From: Theropithecus gelada
Taxonomy: Eukaryota; Chordata; Mammalia; Primates; Cercopithecidae
DNA length: 64,000 nt
Direction of reading: 5' to 3'
Assembly: GCF_003255815.1 (NCBI RefSeq)
Contig: NC_037680.1
Location: 21,664,843 to 21,728,842 of the forward strand
The stretch's first letter is position 1. Each line of letters opens with the position of its first letter. Shown here piece by piece: positions 22,746-35,290 of this stretch. The position numbers and the translations under genes were made by a program. The notes under the pieces were generated by a model, which saw nothing but the letters and a program-made list of their open reading frames with translations, ran no database searches and was not told the origin of the DNA.

Positions 22746-25700
22746 AAATGTGACTACTATTTATTATAAGCTTACACAAGGCTGCCCGTCTTGTCAGAAG
22801 TGGAGCCAAAAGATGATTCTACAGCTGCCTAATCAAAAGCCTGTTTTGTCTTTCCACATATGTGTCAGTAACTGAGTTCAAAATTTTAGTGCTTTTAACG
22901 ATGCTCAAGGGAGAAAATGGGATTAGTTGATAAGGCTAATATTCAACTTTTATTCATTAACTAGAACATGTTCTTTGGTTATGAGAAGTAACATCAAAAA
23001 AATTTTTAATGAAAAGTGAATATTTCTGAGGACATTAAATTATGTTATAGAAATCCTAATATTATGAGTATCAAAATGTATTTTGAAATCTGAAGCCTCC
23101 AACTAGGGAAGTTTTGCCTTGATCTAAGCAGACTTTTCCCTAACGTCTTACTTTTATGCAATTAATGCAAAATATTTTTGGAAGGTGGGAGATACTTATT
23201 TGCTTGTATTAAATTCAGAGTCACTTTCTATTCATCTTTGAGATAAGTAGAACTATCTGTCTGAAATTCAGTCCTAATGAAACACTCTACTTATGGGCTT
23301 AGTGAAATTAACTACATTTATATTACATCATTCTGGAAATTGAAGGCAAATTGGAAATGGCATAAAGCTGCAGTAATATTGTTCCATTTTTTTGATAGGC
23401 ATCAGAATTTTCCACAGAATCTTTAGAATTAGTGTAGATAAGTATCAGAAATTCAGTCCTAAATACACATTGAATGGAAAGATATATGAAAGTTCAAATA
23501 GATAAAATAAGTTGTTTTACTTATTTTTACATCTGCTAGATTTTTGAAACTAGTTTGTAAAAGTCCATGTATGTTAGTTTTCTGGAGCAACAGAAATCCA
23601 TGTTTTAGCCTCTCTCTATACTCCACAATGTTTTCTCTATCTGAGTTGAGGCTGGAAAAAAAATACACATTTTAAATATATCAATTTATAATCTTTTTTT
23701 CTTAAAACAATGTTAGTTTTTTTAATTTAGCACTTTTGATATTAGCTGAACAACCCTTCATTTTCCATAACAGTTTTTTAGACATGACTTGCAACCACAT
23801 TTTATGCTTTGAATATTAGCCAAGTATCTGAGATTTTTTGTTTGTTGGTTGGTTCATTTTAATTTTATTCAATAACCCTAGTCTTCCATTTAAAGGAACA
23901 CAAAGTGACAATTAAATGTGGATAGCATGATTCTTAAGTGTTTCAGTACTCTTCCTCATTGTTATCTTTACATTATTTTATTTATAAATATACTGAGCTT
24001 AAGGAACAACTTATCTTTACAGCCTCATCAATTTAAAAGCTACATTTGATTTAATTAATAGGGTGAGTTTATGGGAAAAGCTTTTATCGATGGGCATTCG
24101 TTTAAGATATCTTGGCCTTTTGAAAGAGATGCACTATGATAATTGGTCTAAGATCATGTTAGAGAGGGCAGGTCACTTTATATTCTCTCCCAACTAATAG
24201 AGAAGTCAGGTGAGGTTGTTTCCTGACACAGCCACTATTTCATTATTTTGGCTGATATTACTGACCCTGGAAAGCTATTTCCAGTATTACTTGGGCCCAG
24301 TAGATATAGTCATTGGCAAGCACCATGAAAATATGGAAAACAAGTTGTTCTATTCATATCAGAACATCAATTTGCCATTAATTTTCCACTTCTGATTACA
24401 TACGTTTCATCTATCAAAGCCATTATATTGTTATCTACAAACAAAATAGGCAATTCTGGTTTGGTGACCAAGGCTAATTATTATTCTGGATTAAGAGGAA
24501 GCTGTATTTTAGAACATGTTTTGACACACTAAGGCTTTGGTCAAATAATCTTATTCAGTAATTTTCAACTTTAACTGCATACTATTAACTCATTTGAGCA
24601 TTAAAACATAAATAAGTAAAACAAATCAGAATGCTGATGACTGTACCCCACTCCCAGAGTTTTATCCTTCTATTTTTTTGATATATCAAATATTCCAACT
24701 ATAATCTTAACATACTTGTAATTTTTTTTTTTTTTTTTTTGCTAATAGGCAGTAGCAAATTTGACCCAGAGTTGAAAAGTCCAGAAGGAATGTTTTATGT
24801 AATTCATATATTTTTAAATTAAAAATGCATTTCCCTTCTTTTCAGTGATATTGAGGCTATAGATATCTTCTACTTAATACTTTTTAAATTTTTTTTATTT
24901 AATGAAGTACATCTAATCTAATCTAAAAAACAAAATAGGGCCAAATCCAATCCTTAATGAGGTATTTTTAGAGGACAGACCCCTAAATATTTTACCTTTT
25001 CAGTTAAAATATACTTCCAACTGAACATGTAAATACATACAAATTGTTGCCCCAAAGTAAAAAGGTTTGATTAGTTGGTTACTGTATAATATAAACCTAC
25101 CACTATTATTCCACAGAATTTTGAGACTCTTAATATTCAAGTCTCACTCAGGAGGAATTATCAGACTGTGATATCTTCCATTTTCAACATAGTAGAGAAA
25201 ATATAACCTGATTATTATAGCTACATCATTGCTGTGTTTGACAGAGAAAGAGAGGATAATCTTTAACCCTATGAATCTTAAAACCTCCTAAGAGCAGACC
25301 CAGCTGTTGTTGCTCCAGAAAATGCAATAAAAATCTTTGATTATTCAGATAACTAATTTAAATTATATAAACAGAAGGTCAAATCTAGAGATTTTTAGTC
25401 TCAGAAAAATGGAAAAGATACCAAAGGGAAGCTGACATAAAAATGAGGAAGAAAGCTTTTTAACTAAAATTCTCATCCCTTCGAAGCCCTAATATTTGAA
25501 GCCATGAATATCAACCTGACATCATGATTTGTGGCTGTAGTATTTTCCCCCTTCTCTATTCAACTAGGAAAATTTGAGCTGGCCATTCATCTCAATCTGT
25601 GTTACGGGGGCTCCAAACCCTGTTGAATTATTGCTGAATTTATACATAAGTCATTGAGGTTGACCAAGGAAGACAGACCAAGGAGCACATTTTCAGTGTC

Positions 25701-27722
25701 TACACCAAGGAAATTAATTTAAGATATAAGATCAAACATATAGGGTTGAATTTTTTGGACATTCAGAAGCTATGAAAATCTCATCCCAAAAGCAAAGAAG
25801 GAACTAAACCTAGACGCATTCCATCTTTACCTGACAGAGAAATTTATGATTGCCTTGAGATGAAAATGTCCTTGCCTCTTTGCTATTTGTCTATATCTTT
25901 TTTTCTCTAATTGTATCTGGGGTTCATTGTATCAATTACCATCAAGCTATTTTTTTCTTTATATTTCATATTATCATAAATTCATGAGACTGGAGAAGAC
26001 CTTGAGAGTCTCAGTTTTATCTCTCCTTCTCCTCAGACAATATTCTTTCTTCACAATCACAGGCTGCAAAAACTGTTCAGAGTACTCAGTGAAGTGTTCC
26101 ACATTTGTTAGCACCAGATGATGTCACCCTCCTTGTTTCTGTAGCTTTTTACAGAAATATTTTATCCTTTGAGATCTTCTTGGGAATCTTCCTATCTTTT
26201 GATAAAAATTTATGTTGTGCTACATGAACTCATAGACTTATTACTTGACTTTATTTCACTTTAAATGCATTATTTTATTTTTATCCTTTTGAATATGTAT
26301 TTGCTCTGTACTTTGTTTTTAATAAATTTGCCTTTATATTTTTCCTCCTTCACTCAAAAACTAGAATCTAAAAGCCTCTTGTCTATTAATATTTGAGAAT
26401 CTAGAGATTATCTTTTATTTCAGAATAAAAAACAAGCTTAAATTGTCTGTATCTATATTATCAACTGTCTATCTATCTATCTCCAAATTTTATATTTTAT
26501 ACTTTGGTTTTATTGTCATCACTTCTGTTGCCTTTCCAATTTAATTAATACTATTAATTCCCTACTCTGATAGACAACGTAACACTACAGGTTGAAATCA
26601 TAGAACAATTAACCCCCAGGAGCATTGCAGTCATGGCCCCCGGTTTCAATATGCCACAAACACCAATCAATTTAATTTGAAATTAATTTGGCTTTTTCTA
26701 GTTATTTGAAAACACCAACAGTTGTCGGTTCCCTTCAGTGAACTAAATGTGAATAGTTATTATCCTGCAAGCATTTCTCCTGAGGTGAAAGAAAATGTGA
26801 GCTCTTATCATAGGTACCCTCACCACCCTTGCCCACAACCTTCTGAAGACCTGACCCTAAGTGTATTTGAAAGATATTTTACCATCCTTTCTAGTAGATA
26901 AGAACTTAAATTTAATTACAGTAAGTCCAAAATTATAGCTTTTGGGAAAGAGTCATATACTAAATCCAGGTTTATAGATAACCATAAAATTGAAAAAGTT
27001 GGAACTTAGACCTAACTTAGAACTGACTTTTAATACCAAGTTATTGAGTAGTCCATTTAGATTAAGGGAAAAAGTGAAATATTTTACTCATGGATTACAA
27101 TCTCCTTTGAGCTTGGTAGCTTATTTTCAAGTCTCTTTTTTTCCTTCTAAACCTACTATAAACCTTAGTGTAAAATGTTTTACATGTATTATTGGCCAAG
27201 ATAATAAAAATGCTTAAATGCATTTCAGAGGTATTTATCAAATGCACTGTTCCTAATCTAATATTCCACAGATTATAAATAAGTAAAATATGGTCAGCCA
27301 GGTTTTTGTTTTGTTTTGTTTTCTATCTTGTTAAATGTGAACATCACAATAAAGGCCTCTTATATTTTGTTCTTATTTATGTTATTAAAATTTTATTTTA
27401 ATATGCTTTTTTATTTCTGAAGTGTGAATTCTTTTACATTCCAATGGATATTAATATTCTGTGGGAAATAACATGTAAGTAAAACTGAAGAAACATTTAC
27501 TAGAAAGTGAAACAAAATTCTGTAAGATCATTTTCAGAACAAAAACTAGGCAAACTTTTGACTTTCAATCAAATGCTTTATTTTTATTTTTCTATCTGCT
27601 GGACCTAGCCTTTTTGAAAATTAAATTTTGAACATTGTTCTTCTGCCTTTCCTTTTATTGTCACTTTCTTTCATCTTCATCTCAATTACAAAAACAAACA
27701 CTAATTGTGTGAATTACATCTG
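22746..27722. other. AT-rich single-copy noncoding sequence
   Basis: Nearly 5 kb with no recognised gene or interspersed repeat. There is a T run at 24722-24740, a short TATC stretch near 26467-26480 and GTTTT repeats at 27304-27325. Open frames are all under 80 codons and look like chance. Confidence 0.6.
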
Positions 27723-27870
27723 TCCCTCCCTTCTATTCAAGGATGAGTTTGGTTTTCATCTTAACATGGATCAGCAAATATCATTGTATTTCAGGAAATT
27801 AAATATCTCATTACAAATTAATACAATGGCAATTTGCTTAATTGAGGGTACTTTGAAATAGTTCATTGGA
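27723..27870 (+). repeat. left arm of 148-bp inverted duplication
   Basis: This segment is the reverse complement of 28614-28761 over its whole length, without gaps and with about seven substitutions (about 95% identity). It ends exactly where a MIR begins. No repeat family is recognised in it. Confidence 0.93.
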
Positions 27871-27912
27871 AAGGTGCTTTCATACCTTATCTTATTTACA
27901 ATTCATACCTAC
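27866..27912 (-). mobile_element. MIR SINE, antisense, left part
   Basis: GGTGCTTTCATACCTTATC, then TATTTACAATTCATAC align with antisense MIR (GCGCTTTACATGTATTAACTC). A solo LTR follows and MIR resumes at 28279. Confidence 0.6.
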
Positions 27913-28278
27913 TGATATGATTTGGCTGCGTCTTCACCCAAATTTTATCCTGAATTGTAGCTCCTATAACCCCCACGTGTTGGGAAAAGGACCCTGTGGG
28001 AGGTAATTGAATCACAGGGGCGGGTTTTTCCTGGTCTGTTCTCCTGGTAGTGGATAAGTCTCATGAAAGCTGATGGTTTTATAAAGAGCAGTTCGTCTAC
28101 ACAGGCTCTCTTGCCTGCTGCCATGTAACACATGCCTTTACTCCTCCTTTGCTTTCGGCCATGATTATGAGGCCTCCCCAGCCATATGGAATTGTAACTC
28201 CATTAAACCTCTTTTTTTCTTCACAGATTACCTAGTTTCAGGTATGTCTTCATAGCAGTATGAAAGTAAACTAATACA
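27913..28278 (+). mobile_element. solo THE1/MST-type LTR (ERVL-MaLR)
   Basis: It begins TGATATGATTTGGCTGCG and ends AAACTAATACA, the standard THE1 ends. Between them are GGTAATTGAATCACAGGGG, GCTCTCTTGCCTGC and CCATTAAACCTC. The 5-bp duplication CCTAC flanks it (27908-27912 and 28279-28283). Length is 366 bp, with no internal sequence, so it is a solo LTR. It sits in an older MIR and in the loop of an inverted duplication. Confidence 0.95.
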
Positions 28279-28350
28279 CCTACACGACAAGGTAGGTATT
28301 ATTACTCCCCTTTACACAGATTAGAAAATCTAAGTATATTGAGATTTATC
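28279..28350 (-). mobile_element. MIR SINE, antisense, right part
   Basis: GGTAGGTATTATTACTCCCC, then TTTACACAGATTAGAAAATC match antisense MIR (GGTAGGTATTATTATCCCC, then TTTACAGATGAGGAAAC). Confidence 0.78.
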
Positions 28351-28613
28351 ATTCTTCCCTTATCTTTATTGTATGAAAACCCTTAGGCATCTTAGAATAG
28401 ATGAATTTTACTCAAGCTTTTCTTGAACAAAATAATTTACATAGGATTTGAAATGTAGACAAAGTTGCTAACCAGATATGAATGTAACTTCTACATCCTT
28501 AAATACTTCCTTGTTATTTAAAGTGAGTTTGGTCCTCTCTTTACAAGTTCAAGAGCTTAGTTTCAATATACTCAGAAAATGATCAAAGTAGACAGTCTGA
28601 TATGAGAATCCGT

Positions 28614-28761
28614 TCCAATTAACTATTTCAAAGTATCCTCAATTAAGCAAATTGCCATTGTATTAATTTGTAATGAGATATTTAATTCCTTGAAATACAA
28701 CAATATTTGCTGATCCATGGTAAGATGAAAACCAAACTCATCCTTGAATAGAAGGGAGGGA
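28614..28761 (-). repeat. right arm of 148-bp inverted duplication
   Basis: Reverse complement of 27723-27870 with about seven substitutions. The flanks on either side do not match the flanks of the other arm. Confidence 0.93.
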
Positions 28762-29999
28762 GGGATGTAAACATTACATTCGAGTTTGGTTAACACCAAC
28801 CCTACTGTTCAATCACCCTCCTCTGAGAGTCATCTTAGGCATCCAGCTGTCTGTTTGTTAAAGAGATTTACTACTTATTGGTTCCTCTGACCCCAATGGG
28901 TTTCTTATCCTTATTACATTATTTCTTAAGATACATCTTTAACATCATCCCAATTAGGTTACCTCTTTAAGTAATTTTTGTGTTTCTTTCTTCCATATAT
29001 CTTTTTTTCTCCATCAGCTGAAGATTATTTTTCTGTTTTTCTGTATCTATAGTAATGTCCTTTACTTTCCACTCCTAATATTTTCACTCTAGCAAGAAAT
29101 GTCATATATCTTGCCTAGGAAGTTTTAATAGTCTAGGAACTGGAATATTTAGTAAATTTTCAAAATGTTTACACTTTATGTTTCAGCATATTTGCCCATT
29201 AGTCAAATTTACCCAATTTCAACTTATGCCTGAAAGGTTGAAAGCAACGGTTCATGACCAAACTGTACTTCATGGTTTTCAGTAACATTTGAGTTTAAAG
29301 AGATTGCCTGCACTAGGTATATGCTATAAAGAAATGCAGGTTAAATGGAAGCTTTGTCATTTATTTAATTTTAGACAGTTTAAGAGTAGAATCAATGATG
29401 CTTTATCTCAATTTCCACTTAAAATACCTAATATTGTTCACTATTCAAAGAATTTTACAATTAAATTTAGTTACCCTTTTAGTCAGACACTATAGGCTCT
29501 TTAGAACATTGTTGTTGATGAGTTTAGTGCACTAAATGTTCTTTATAGTTCTCCAAGTAAATATTTGGGAAGAAAATACTGCTGAGAAGACACAGAGCAT
29601 ATGTGAGGAACTGACATGGGCAAGCTCTGCTTTGGGTATCAAAATGCTTACAGTTAGTGCTCAGATACAGGGCAGTTTCACCAATGAATCCAGGAAAATA
29701 GAATGAATATTTGGCATCTTTCTTTCCAATCTGCTTCAGAATATTTTATTCATGGTATGGACAATCTGAATTTTTTTCGTTAAAGTGATGAAATCTCACT
29801 GTACACAAACATAGGGAATTATAACTTGTCAGCTAATTAAAAATATGTCAAACTAATAAGAGCACCCTCTCTTACAAGCACATATGGAAAAACTCTTCTT
29901 GAAAATGGATGTTCTACTGTATTAAACCAAAGAAAGATTCCTTACTTGAAGAACTTTGATTTTGTGTTGAAAGCTCCATAAGACTCCTCCTATATGATA
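28762..29999. other. AT-rich single-copy noncoding sequence
   Basis: Nothing recognisable. The only open frame over 60 codons (29289-29495) shows no domain. Confidence 0.6.
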
Positions 30000-30402
30000 T
30001 TCTTTTCTTTTGTTCATGCAAATTGATGGGGCACATGAGAATTGTGTTACATGTATAAAATGCATAGTAATCAAATCAGGATATTCAGGGTGTCCATCAC
30101 CCAAACACAATATGTTTTTGTTGAGTTACTCATTCTACTCTGTTATCAAACATTGGATTTATTCCTTCCATCTTACTGTATGTTTTTACCCTTTAACCCA
30201 TTTCTTTTCATTCTCCTCACTCCCCTCTTCTCACCCTTCCCAGTCTCTGTTATCTATTTTTCCACTCTCTACCTCTACATGTTCAAAATGTTTAGCTCCC
30301 ACATATAAGTGAGAACATGCAGTTTGTCTTTTTGTGCTTGGCTTATTTCACTGAAGATAATGACCTCCAATTTTATCCATGTTGCTGCAAATGACATGAT
30401 TT
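30000..30402 (-). mobile_element. L1 3' end fragment (L1MA/L1PB-like), antisense
   Basis: Antisense L1 3' UTR and late ORF2 words in order: GGGGCACATGAGAATTGTG, GTCCATCACCCAAACAC, AGCTCCCACATATAAGTGAG, ATAATGACCTCCAATTTTAT and CATGTTGCTGCAAATGACAT. The left end has a short T-rich remnant of the tail. The right end stops abruptly against Hsmar1 sequence. Confidence 0.85.
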
Positions 30403-30794
30403 CTTCGTTGCCGGTTTCCGATGGCGGGGTGCTATGCTCCTCATCTTCAAGGCTCTCCTCTCCATTGGAAAACTCTTGAACTACCACTCCACTGTATGTT
30501 AGCAGTTCCTGGGCCAAATGTGCTGTTGATGTTGTGAGTTGTCTCTGCTGCTTTATGACCCATTTTGAACTCGAATAAGAAAGTTACTGCAATTTGTTTA
30601 GTGTCTAATATCATTTCCATAGTCTAAAATAAACAGAATAAACAGCAAGTAGTTACTAGCAAAAAAACATAAAGTGAGAAATGCGTATTAAAATGATGTA
30701 TAACATAATCACATTTATTTAAGAATGTATTCCAATATCAAACAGCAAATTTCAACAATACAATAACCGCAATTACTTTTGCATCAACCTAATG
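30403..30794 (-). mobile_element. Hsmar1 mariner, 5' part, truncated
   Basis: The right end, AACCGCAATTACTTTTGCAT then CAACCTAATG, is the Hsmar1/MADE1 terminal inverted repeat. Reading leftward on the minus strand comes the Hsmar1 5' UTR and the start of the transposase. The translated motif GEESLEDEEHS matches the GDESLEDEER region in the N-terminal DNA-binding half of the mariner transposase. The catalytic domain and the other terminal repeat are missing, because an L1 fragment begins at 30402. The frame is already broken upstream. Hsmar1 is a primate-specific mariner whose transposase was captured in SETMAR. Confidence 0.9.
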
Positions 30795-30862
30795 CAAAAT
30801 CTAAACAAATCTTCCCAATGCCTAGTCTTTTTTGGAGGCTAGTCAATGAAGACTGATTGCAG

Positions 30863-30863
30863 A

Positions 30864-30901
<38 letters not shown>
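30863..30901. repeat. (ATG)n trinucleotide repeat
   Basis: Thirteen consecutive ATG/GAT units without interruption. Confidence 0.95.
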
Positions 30902-31500
30902 ACAGTATATAGCTGAAGCTCACGTAGGGGGAATATTCAACAGGATGCTGGAGACAAGGTGACTGGGAATATATGCAGGAGCTCTTTTTAGTTCTTGAAG
31001 CATGCCCTAAAATGCCTCCAGTTTTATTTTTTTCTTTACATTCAGAACCTTATAAAACCAAATAAAGTATTCTTGAAAATATATAAAGTAACATTAGCAA
31101 ATAAAGAGAACAGCTTATGAAAAAAATGTTTAGTGGCAAATTCCAAACAATATATGGCTATAATTATAAGGTGGATCTGAAGTTATTTCCTCCTAATCAT
31201 TTGAAAATATTTCTAAAGCAAGCAATAACTAGGGTTTTCTGTGTCTTAGTCACAGTCTGAAATGTTTTCCCTTTTTATCATTCTGTTCTTCTCACCCACA
31301 TACCCCAAGCAGGAATCAATTACTTCTGACTGTTGTCTGATATCAGTTGCTATATCAACAATATTTTAGATTCTTACTACAATTAAACAAAAGTTAATAT
31401 TTTAAATATGAAGCCTTTTACATCATCTTAGCATAAATTGACACATTTCTGCTATTACTCAATGGCTCTGTCTATGAACAAAAGGCTTTGAACTAATCTC
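30902..31500. other. single-copy noncoding sequence
   Basis: AT-rich with no recognised feature. Confidence 0.6.
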
Positions 31501-31515
31501 TGCAAATTAAAGATT
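31501..31515 (+). repeat. left target-site duplication of AluY
   Basis: The 15-base TGCAAATTAAAGATT recurs exactly at 31816-31830. Confidence 0.95.
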
Positions 31516-31815
31516 TTTTTTTTTTTTTTTTTTTGAGACAGAGTCTCGCTCTGTTGCCCAGGCTGGAGTGCAGTGGCATGATTTCGGCTCACTGAAAGCT
31601 CTGCCTCCTGGGTTCACGCCATTCTCCTGTCTCAGCCTCCTGATTAGCTGGAACTGCAGGCGCCCGCCACCACTTCCGGTTAATTTTTTGTATTTTTTAG
31701 TAGAGTCAGGGTTTCACCCGGTTAGCCAAGATGGTCTCGACCTCCTGACCTTGTGATCTGCTCACCTCAGCCTTCCAACGTGCTGAGATTAAGGTGTGAA
31801 CCACTGCACCCAGCC
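31516..31815 (-). mobile_element. AluY-like SINE, antisense
   Basis: A poly-T stretch, then GAGACAGAGTCTCGCTCTG, GGGTTCACGCCATTCTCC, GGTTAGCCAAGATGGTCTCG, ACCTTGTGATCTGC and the closing CACTGCACCCAGCC. The combination TTCACGCC, GTTAGCCA.GATGG and CTTGTGATC is typical of AluY. Perfect 15-bp flanks and low divergence make it one of the younger insertions in the window. Confidence 0.96.
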
Positions 31816-31830
31816 TGCAAATTAAAGATT
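31816..31830 (+). repeat. right target-site duplication of AluY
   Basis: Exact copy of 31501-31515. Confidence 0.95.
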
Positions 31831-34799
31831 CTAAGAGACGCAAGTGAATGATGTCTTCAAATATAAGCAGGCTGGACAAATTTCCTGGCCTGTAAAGGTT
31901 GTCCATTGCACTAGGGCATGGCATGTTACAAACCTCACTGGGTTGGGCAAGCTGACCAATATATTTTGGAATGTGTGCTGTCTGCAACAACACCATTATT
32001 CACAAGTTTTTTTTTCCCATGTACATCTCCCACTAGCAACTACATTAGGCTACTGCCTCCAGGACTCAAACTAAACAATCTGCAAGATGATGTTTTCCCA
32101 TGGACTTATTATTACATGCACACTAGACAATGGTTGTAAATAGAGTGGTGATATAAAACGTAATTTTATGTGTAAATGAGGGATACATAGGATCTCTGGG
32201 CAATAACTTAAAATATTTTGTGGAAGTAATTTGCACATTTGGAAATAGGATTTTGACATACATGTAAAGTAAAAAGGTACTTTGAAAACCACAGTCGACA
32301 GGATATCATGATGAAGGATGTACAGGGAGTACAGAATCTAGACATTTTTCTTTGGAAATACGTTGGTGTGATTTCACAAGGTGATTCATCTTAATTGTGA
32401 TTACCTTCCAATGCAGACAGAGAATGATTTTCACATATATTCTCTAAACATTCTTTTTAAATAAAATAAATGCCTTTCTCTTGCTCTCTTTTAACCTGAT
32501 TTTTGGGTCACATCAAATATCATATTCAGGTAGTATTTTCACTTTGAATGTAAAAGCAATCATATAATTGGTGGGGGGTGGTGACAAGGTGAAGTAATCA
32601 GAAACGGGATGTTTCTATTGAGTTCTAGATGTACCACAGCAGTGTGTGGAGTGACCATATTAAAGAGAACACTTGTAGTGTTTTAAAGTATGAAAAAATG
32701 ATAAATGTCTCATATAAAGATCAAAAATCATCTTCAGAGGGAAAAATGCTGAGTTGTATCCGCTCTGTTGTGCTTTCAAATGAATCCCCCAGTCAACTTA
32801 TCAAAACATTTCTAAAGACTGTTTTGGTGATTTTCTAGAGATTGTACTGACCTTTCAGATTTAAATTTAGTTTTCAGCTTTAAAATTAGTTTTGAAATTA
32901 TGTGTTCACTAATTTGCAGAATGTCTAAGGAGACATTTAATTCAAAACATTGTACTAAGACATTCAGAGTAAAAATATAATTGTATTTTTTATATTGTCT
33001 TTTCCTTTGGCATTTCAGGAAAATCCATGTCTTCAATACAATCCACATTCTGCAAGAAAGGATAGTATGCCTTCTCAGTAATTTATCACTTTCTGTATGA
33101 TGGACAGGCTCATTTTCTAAAAGAAATATCAGAAAAGTGAAGGAAAGCACTTTGTACATTATTTCATCATTTTATCAAGAACAAAAAGAATGGTTTAATA
33201 CTTCCTGTAATTCCACTTTCTCCTTCTGCATACAAATTAAGTTGCACAAGTTCAAGATTAACAGATCCTAATTGAAATGCTAAAAGACAAATATACAGTG
33301 TAATTATCCAGTTTGAAGTTTAACATTTTTGAAGATATTTCTATGTGAAAAAAAAATCTGTTCAGAGACTTAACGCATGTCATATTATAGAAAGAAATAA
33401 GCACTGAGTTTTGTAGATATTTTCAGTGCCTAACAAAATATGATATTTTATCTTGACTTTGTAACCAAGCACCATATTTTTTAGCAGATGCCATTTCTCT
33501 TCAGATTACTCTATCCCATTATGAATTACCTCTATTGGGAAGAAGGCGGGGAAAATATTTTTGTTAAAATGTAAATCTATGCACCTGAAATACACTATAT
33601 TATGAATACAATAAAAAATTACACACATGCAAAATCTATCTTTGCCAATTTGAAAAAAATAATCAAACCTTTAGAGCAGAAATACTGAGGCCTTACTAGA
33701 CATCATAAAACCATTAGAGTGGTATGTTTATACTTCCAAAGGTGGCATTCTCCTACCCCAATGAAACCTTTCCATATCTGCAAACAATAATGACAGAAAT
33801 GTAATTGAAATATCCATAAAATGTTATGTTTTTTCTTACAGGATTGTTAAAAAGACGTTTTAGGCTACAGTGCTGCTAGAAAGCGCTATCATGTTGCACA
33901 TACCAAGGCTTCTAATTAGACTTGTCAATCACTGATTGATTACCACCAAAAGATGAAAGAGCAATTGCATCCCAGCAATTATATTATCCTGAGGGTACAA
34001 AATGCAATGTTCTGCTCTCAGCTGTCAGCAAGATTTCACTGAATGAAGGTCTGTTCTATCACCACAGGCTGTTCAAAGGCCCTTCTGAGAAAGAACCTAA
34101 ATATCCCTTAAGTTCCAAAAATACTGTTACTCAGAAAAAAAAAAGTAGTCAAGTAAAATTGACTAAATTTAATTAATGAATGAGAAAATTATCTCTGTAG
34201 CCTCGTATTGTGTAAATTTAGAAAAATGCAGTTCATGGAAACACACAAAAGTACTGTTTCATACTTTATATGCTTCCTTTCTCCTTTCCCCTTCCATCAC
34301 TCTCTCTGTCCCCCTCCTCTATTTTCTCTCTCTCTCATGCATGCACACCTTCACTTCCGTGAACAGATACATGTATTTTCTTTTTGATGAATTAAAGTTT
34401 AAAAATATTCAGTGAATACTTATATTTCTATGCATATTCTAGCAATGCAAGTATTTTTCTCATTTTCCTGAGAACAAAATATTGTCAGATTAATAGTTAT
34501 TTAGTAATGACTCAAGAATCAGTGCCAAATATTATTTTGCATTCCAAAATATGCTACTTTGGAATAATAATGTTTCCTGGAGCGTCATTTTAGATGTCTC
34601 CTTCACATTCTAAAGTCAAAATTATGGACAAATGTGGTTAGAAACTCAACAGGCATAATGACTGTTGTAGTTTCAAATACTCTGGGAAAAAAATAAACAA
34701 ACAGGCAATTGATTTGGAATAGACTTGAAACCTAAATTAGAGTCTTATTTTGAATTTAGATCTTTTGCTTTTAGCTTTTCCAATAAAAAATATTCCATG
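31831..34799. other. single-copy noncoding sequence with candidate regulatory element
   Basis: No gene recognised. At 33840-34090 there is a cluster of developmental-factor-type words (see the regulatory entry). Pyrimidine-rich DNA with CT repeats lies at 34295-34340. Open frames such as 32812-33159 (-) have no visible domain. Confidence 0.55.
33905..33945. promoter_or_regulatory. candidate homeodomain/PBX-type site cluster
   Basis: Within 40 bases there are CTAATTAG (palindromic homeodomain core, 33912-33919), TTGTCAATCA (a MEIS-like TGTCA) and TGATTGATTA (the classic PBX-HOX composite, 33933-33942). The surrounding 33840-34090 is less AT-biased and free of repeats. This is motif spotting only; neither conservation nor activity can be shown from one sequence. 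Confidence 0.35.
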
Positions 34800-35290
34800 A
34801 CATTTCAGTTACTATTGCTGCCAGACAAACCACACAAAACTTGGAGTTGAAAGCACACCATTTTCTTGTGCTCAGAATTCTGCAGGTCAAAAATTAGGAC
34901 AGGGCACAATGGAGCTAGCCTGTCTGCTTCACAACGTCTGCGACTCACCTGGGAATATTCCAGCAGGGAACTACATTCCTCTAGAGCCTCCTTCTCATGG
35001 CTTTCTGACACCAGAGTTAGGGTGACTTAAAGGACAGGCTCAGCTGAGGATATAAACTGGAGCACCTACACGAGGCTTTTTCATGTGGTTTGAGATTCTC
35101 ACAACGCGATGGCTAGCTTCCAGGAGAAAGAGTCATGAAAATGAGCACCCCAAAAAGTTGCATAGACTTTTATAAATGAACACCACTGACACAGGATCAT
35201 CTGTGCTGGGTTCTACTGGTTGAAGCAAATACAACCCCATCCATACTGGTGGCAAGAAAACATGAAACTACCTCTCATGTGAGAAGGGTC
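34800..35290. mobile_element. ancient interspersed repeat, family not resolved
   Basis: TTACTATTGCTGCCAGACAA, then AAAACTTGGAGTTGAAAGCA, ATTCTGCAGGTCAAAAATTA, TCTGTGCTGGGTTCTACTGG and TTGAAGCAAATACAACCC follow the order of a common old mammalian repeat ('tgctgcataacaaaccaccc' to 'tctattggttaaagcaagtc'). I cannot say whether it is a DNA transposon or an LTR. Confidence 0.5.

Noticed and set aside
30275..30517. 80-codon minus-strand frame as a possible gene
   Set aside because: It is a fusion of broken Hsmar1 transposase sequence with antisense L1, created by a rearrangement.
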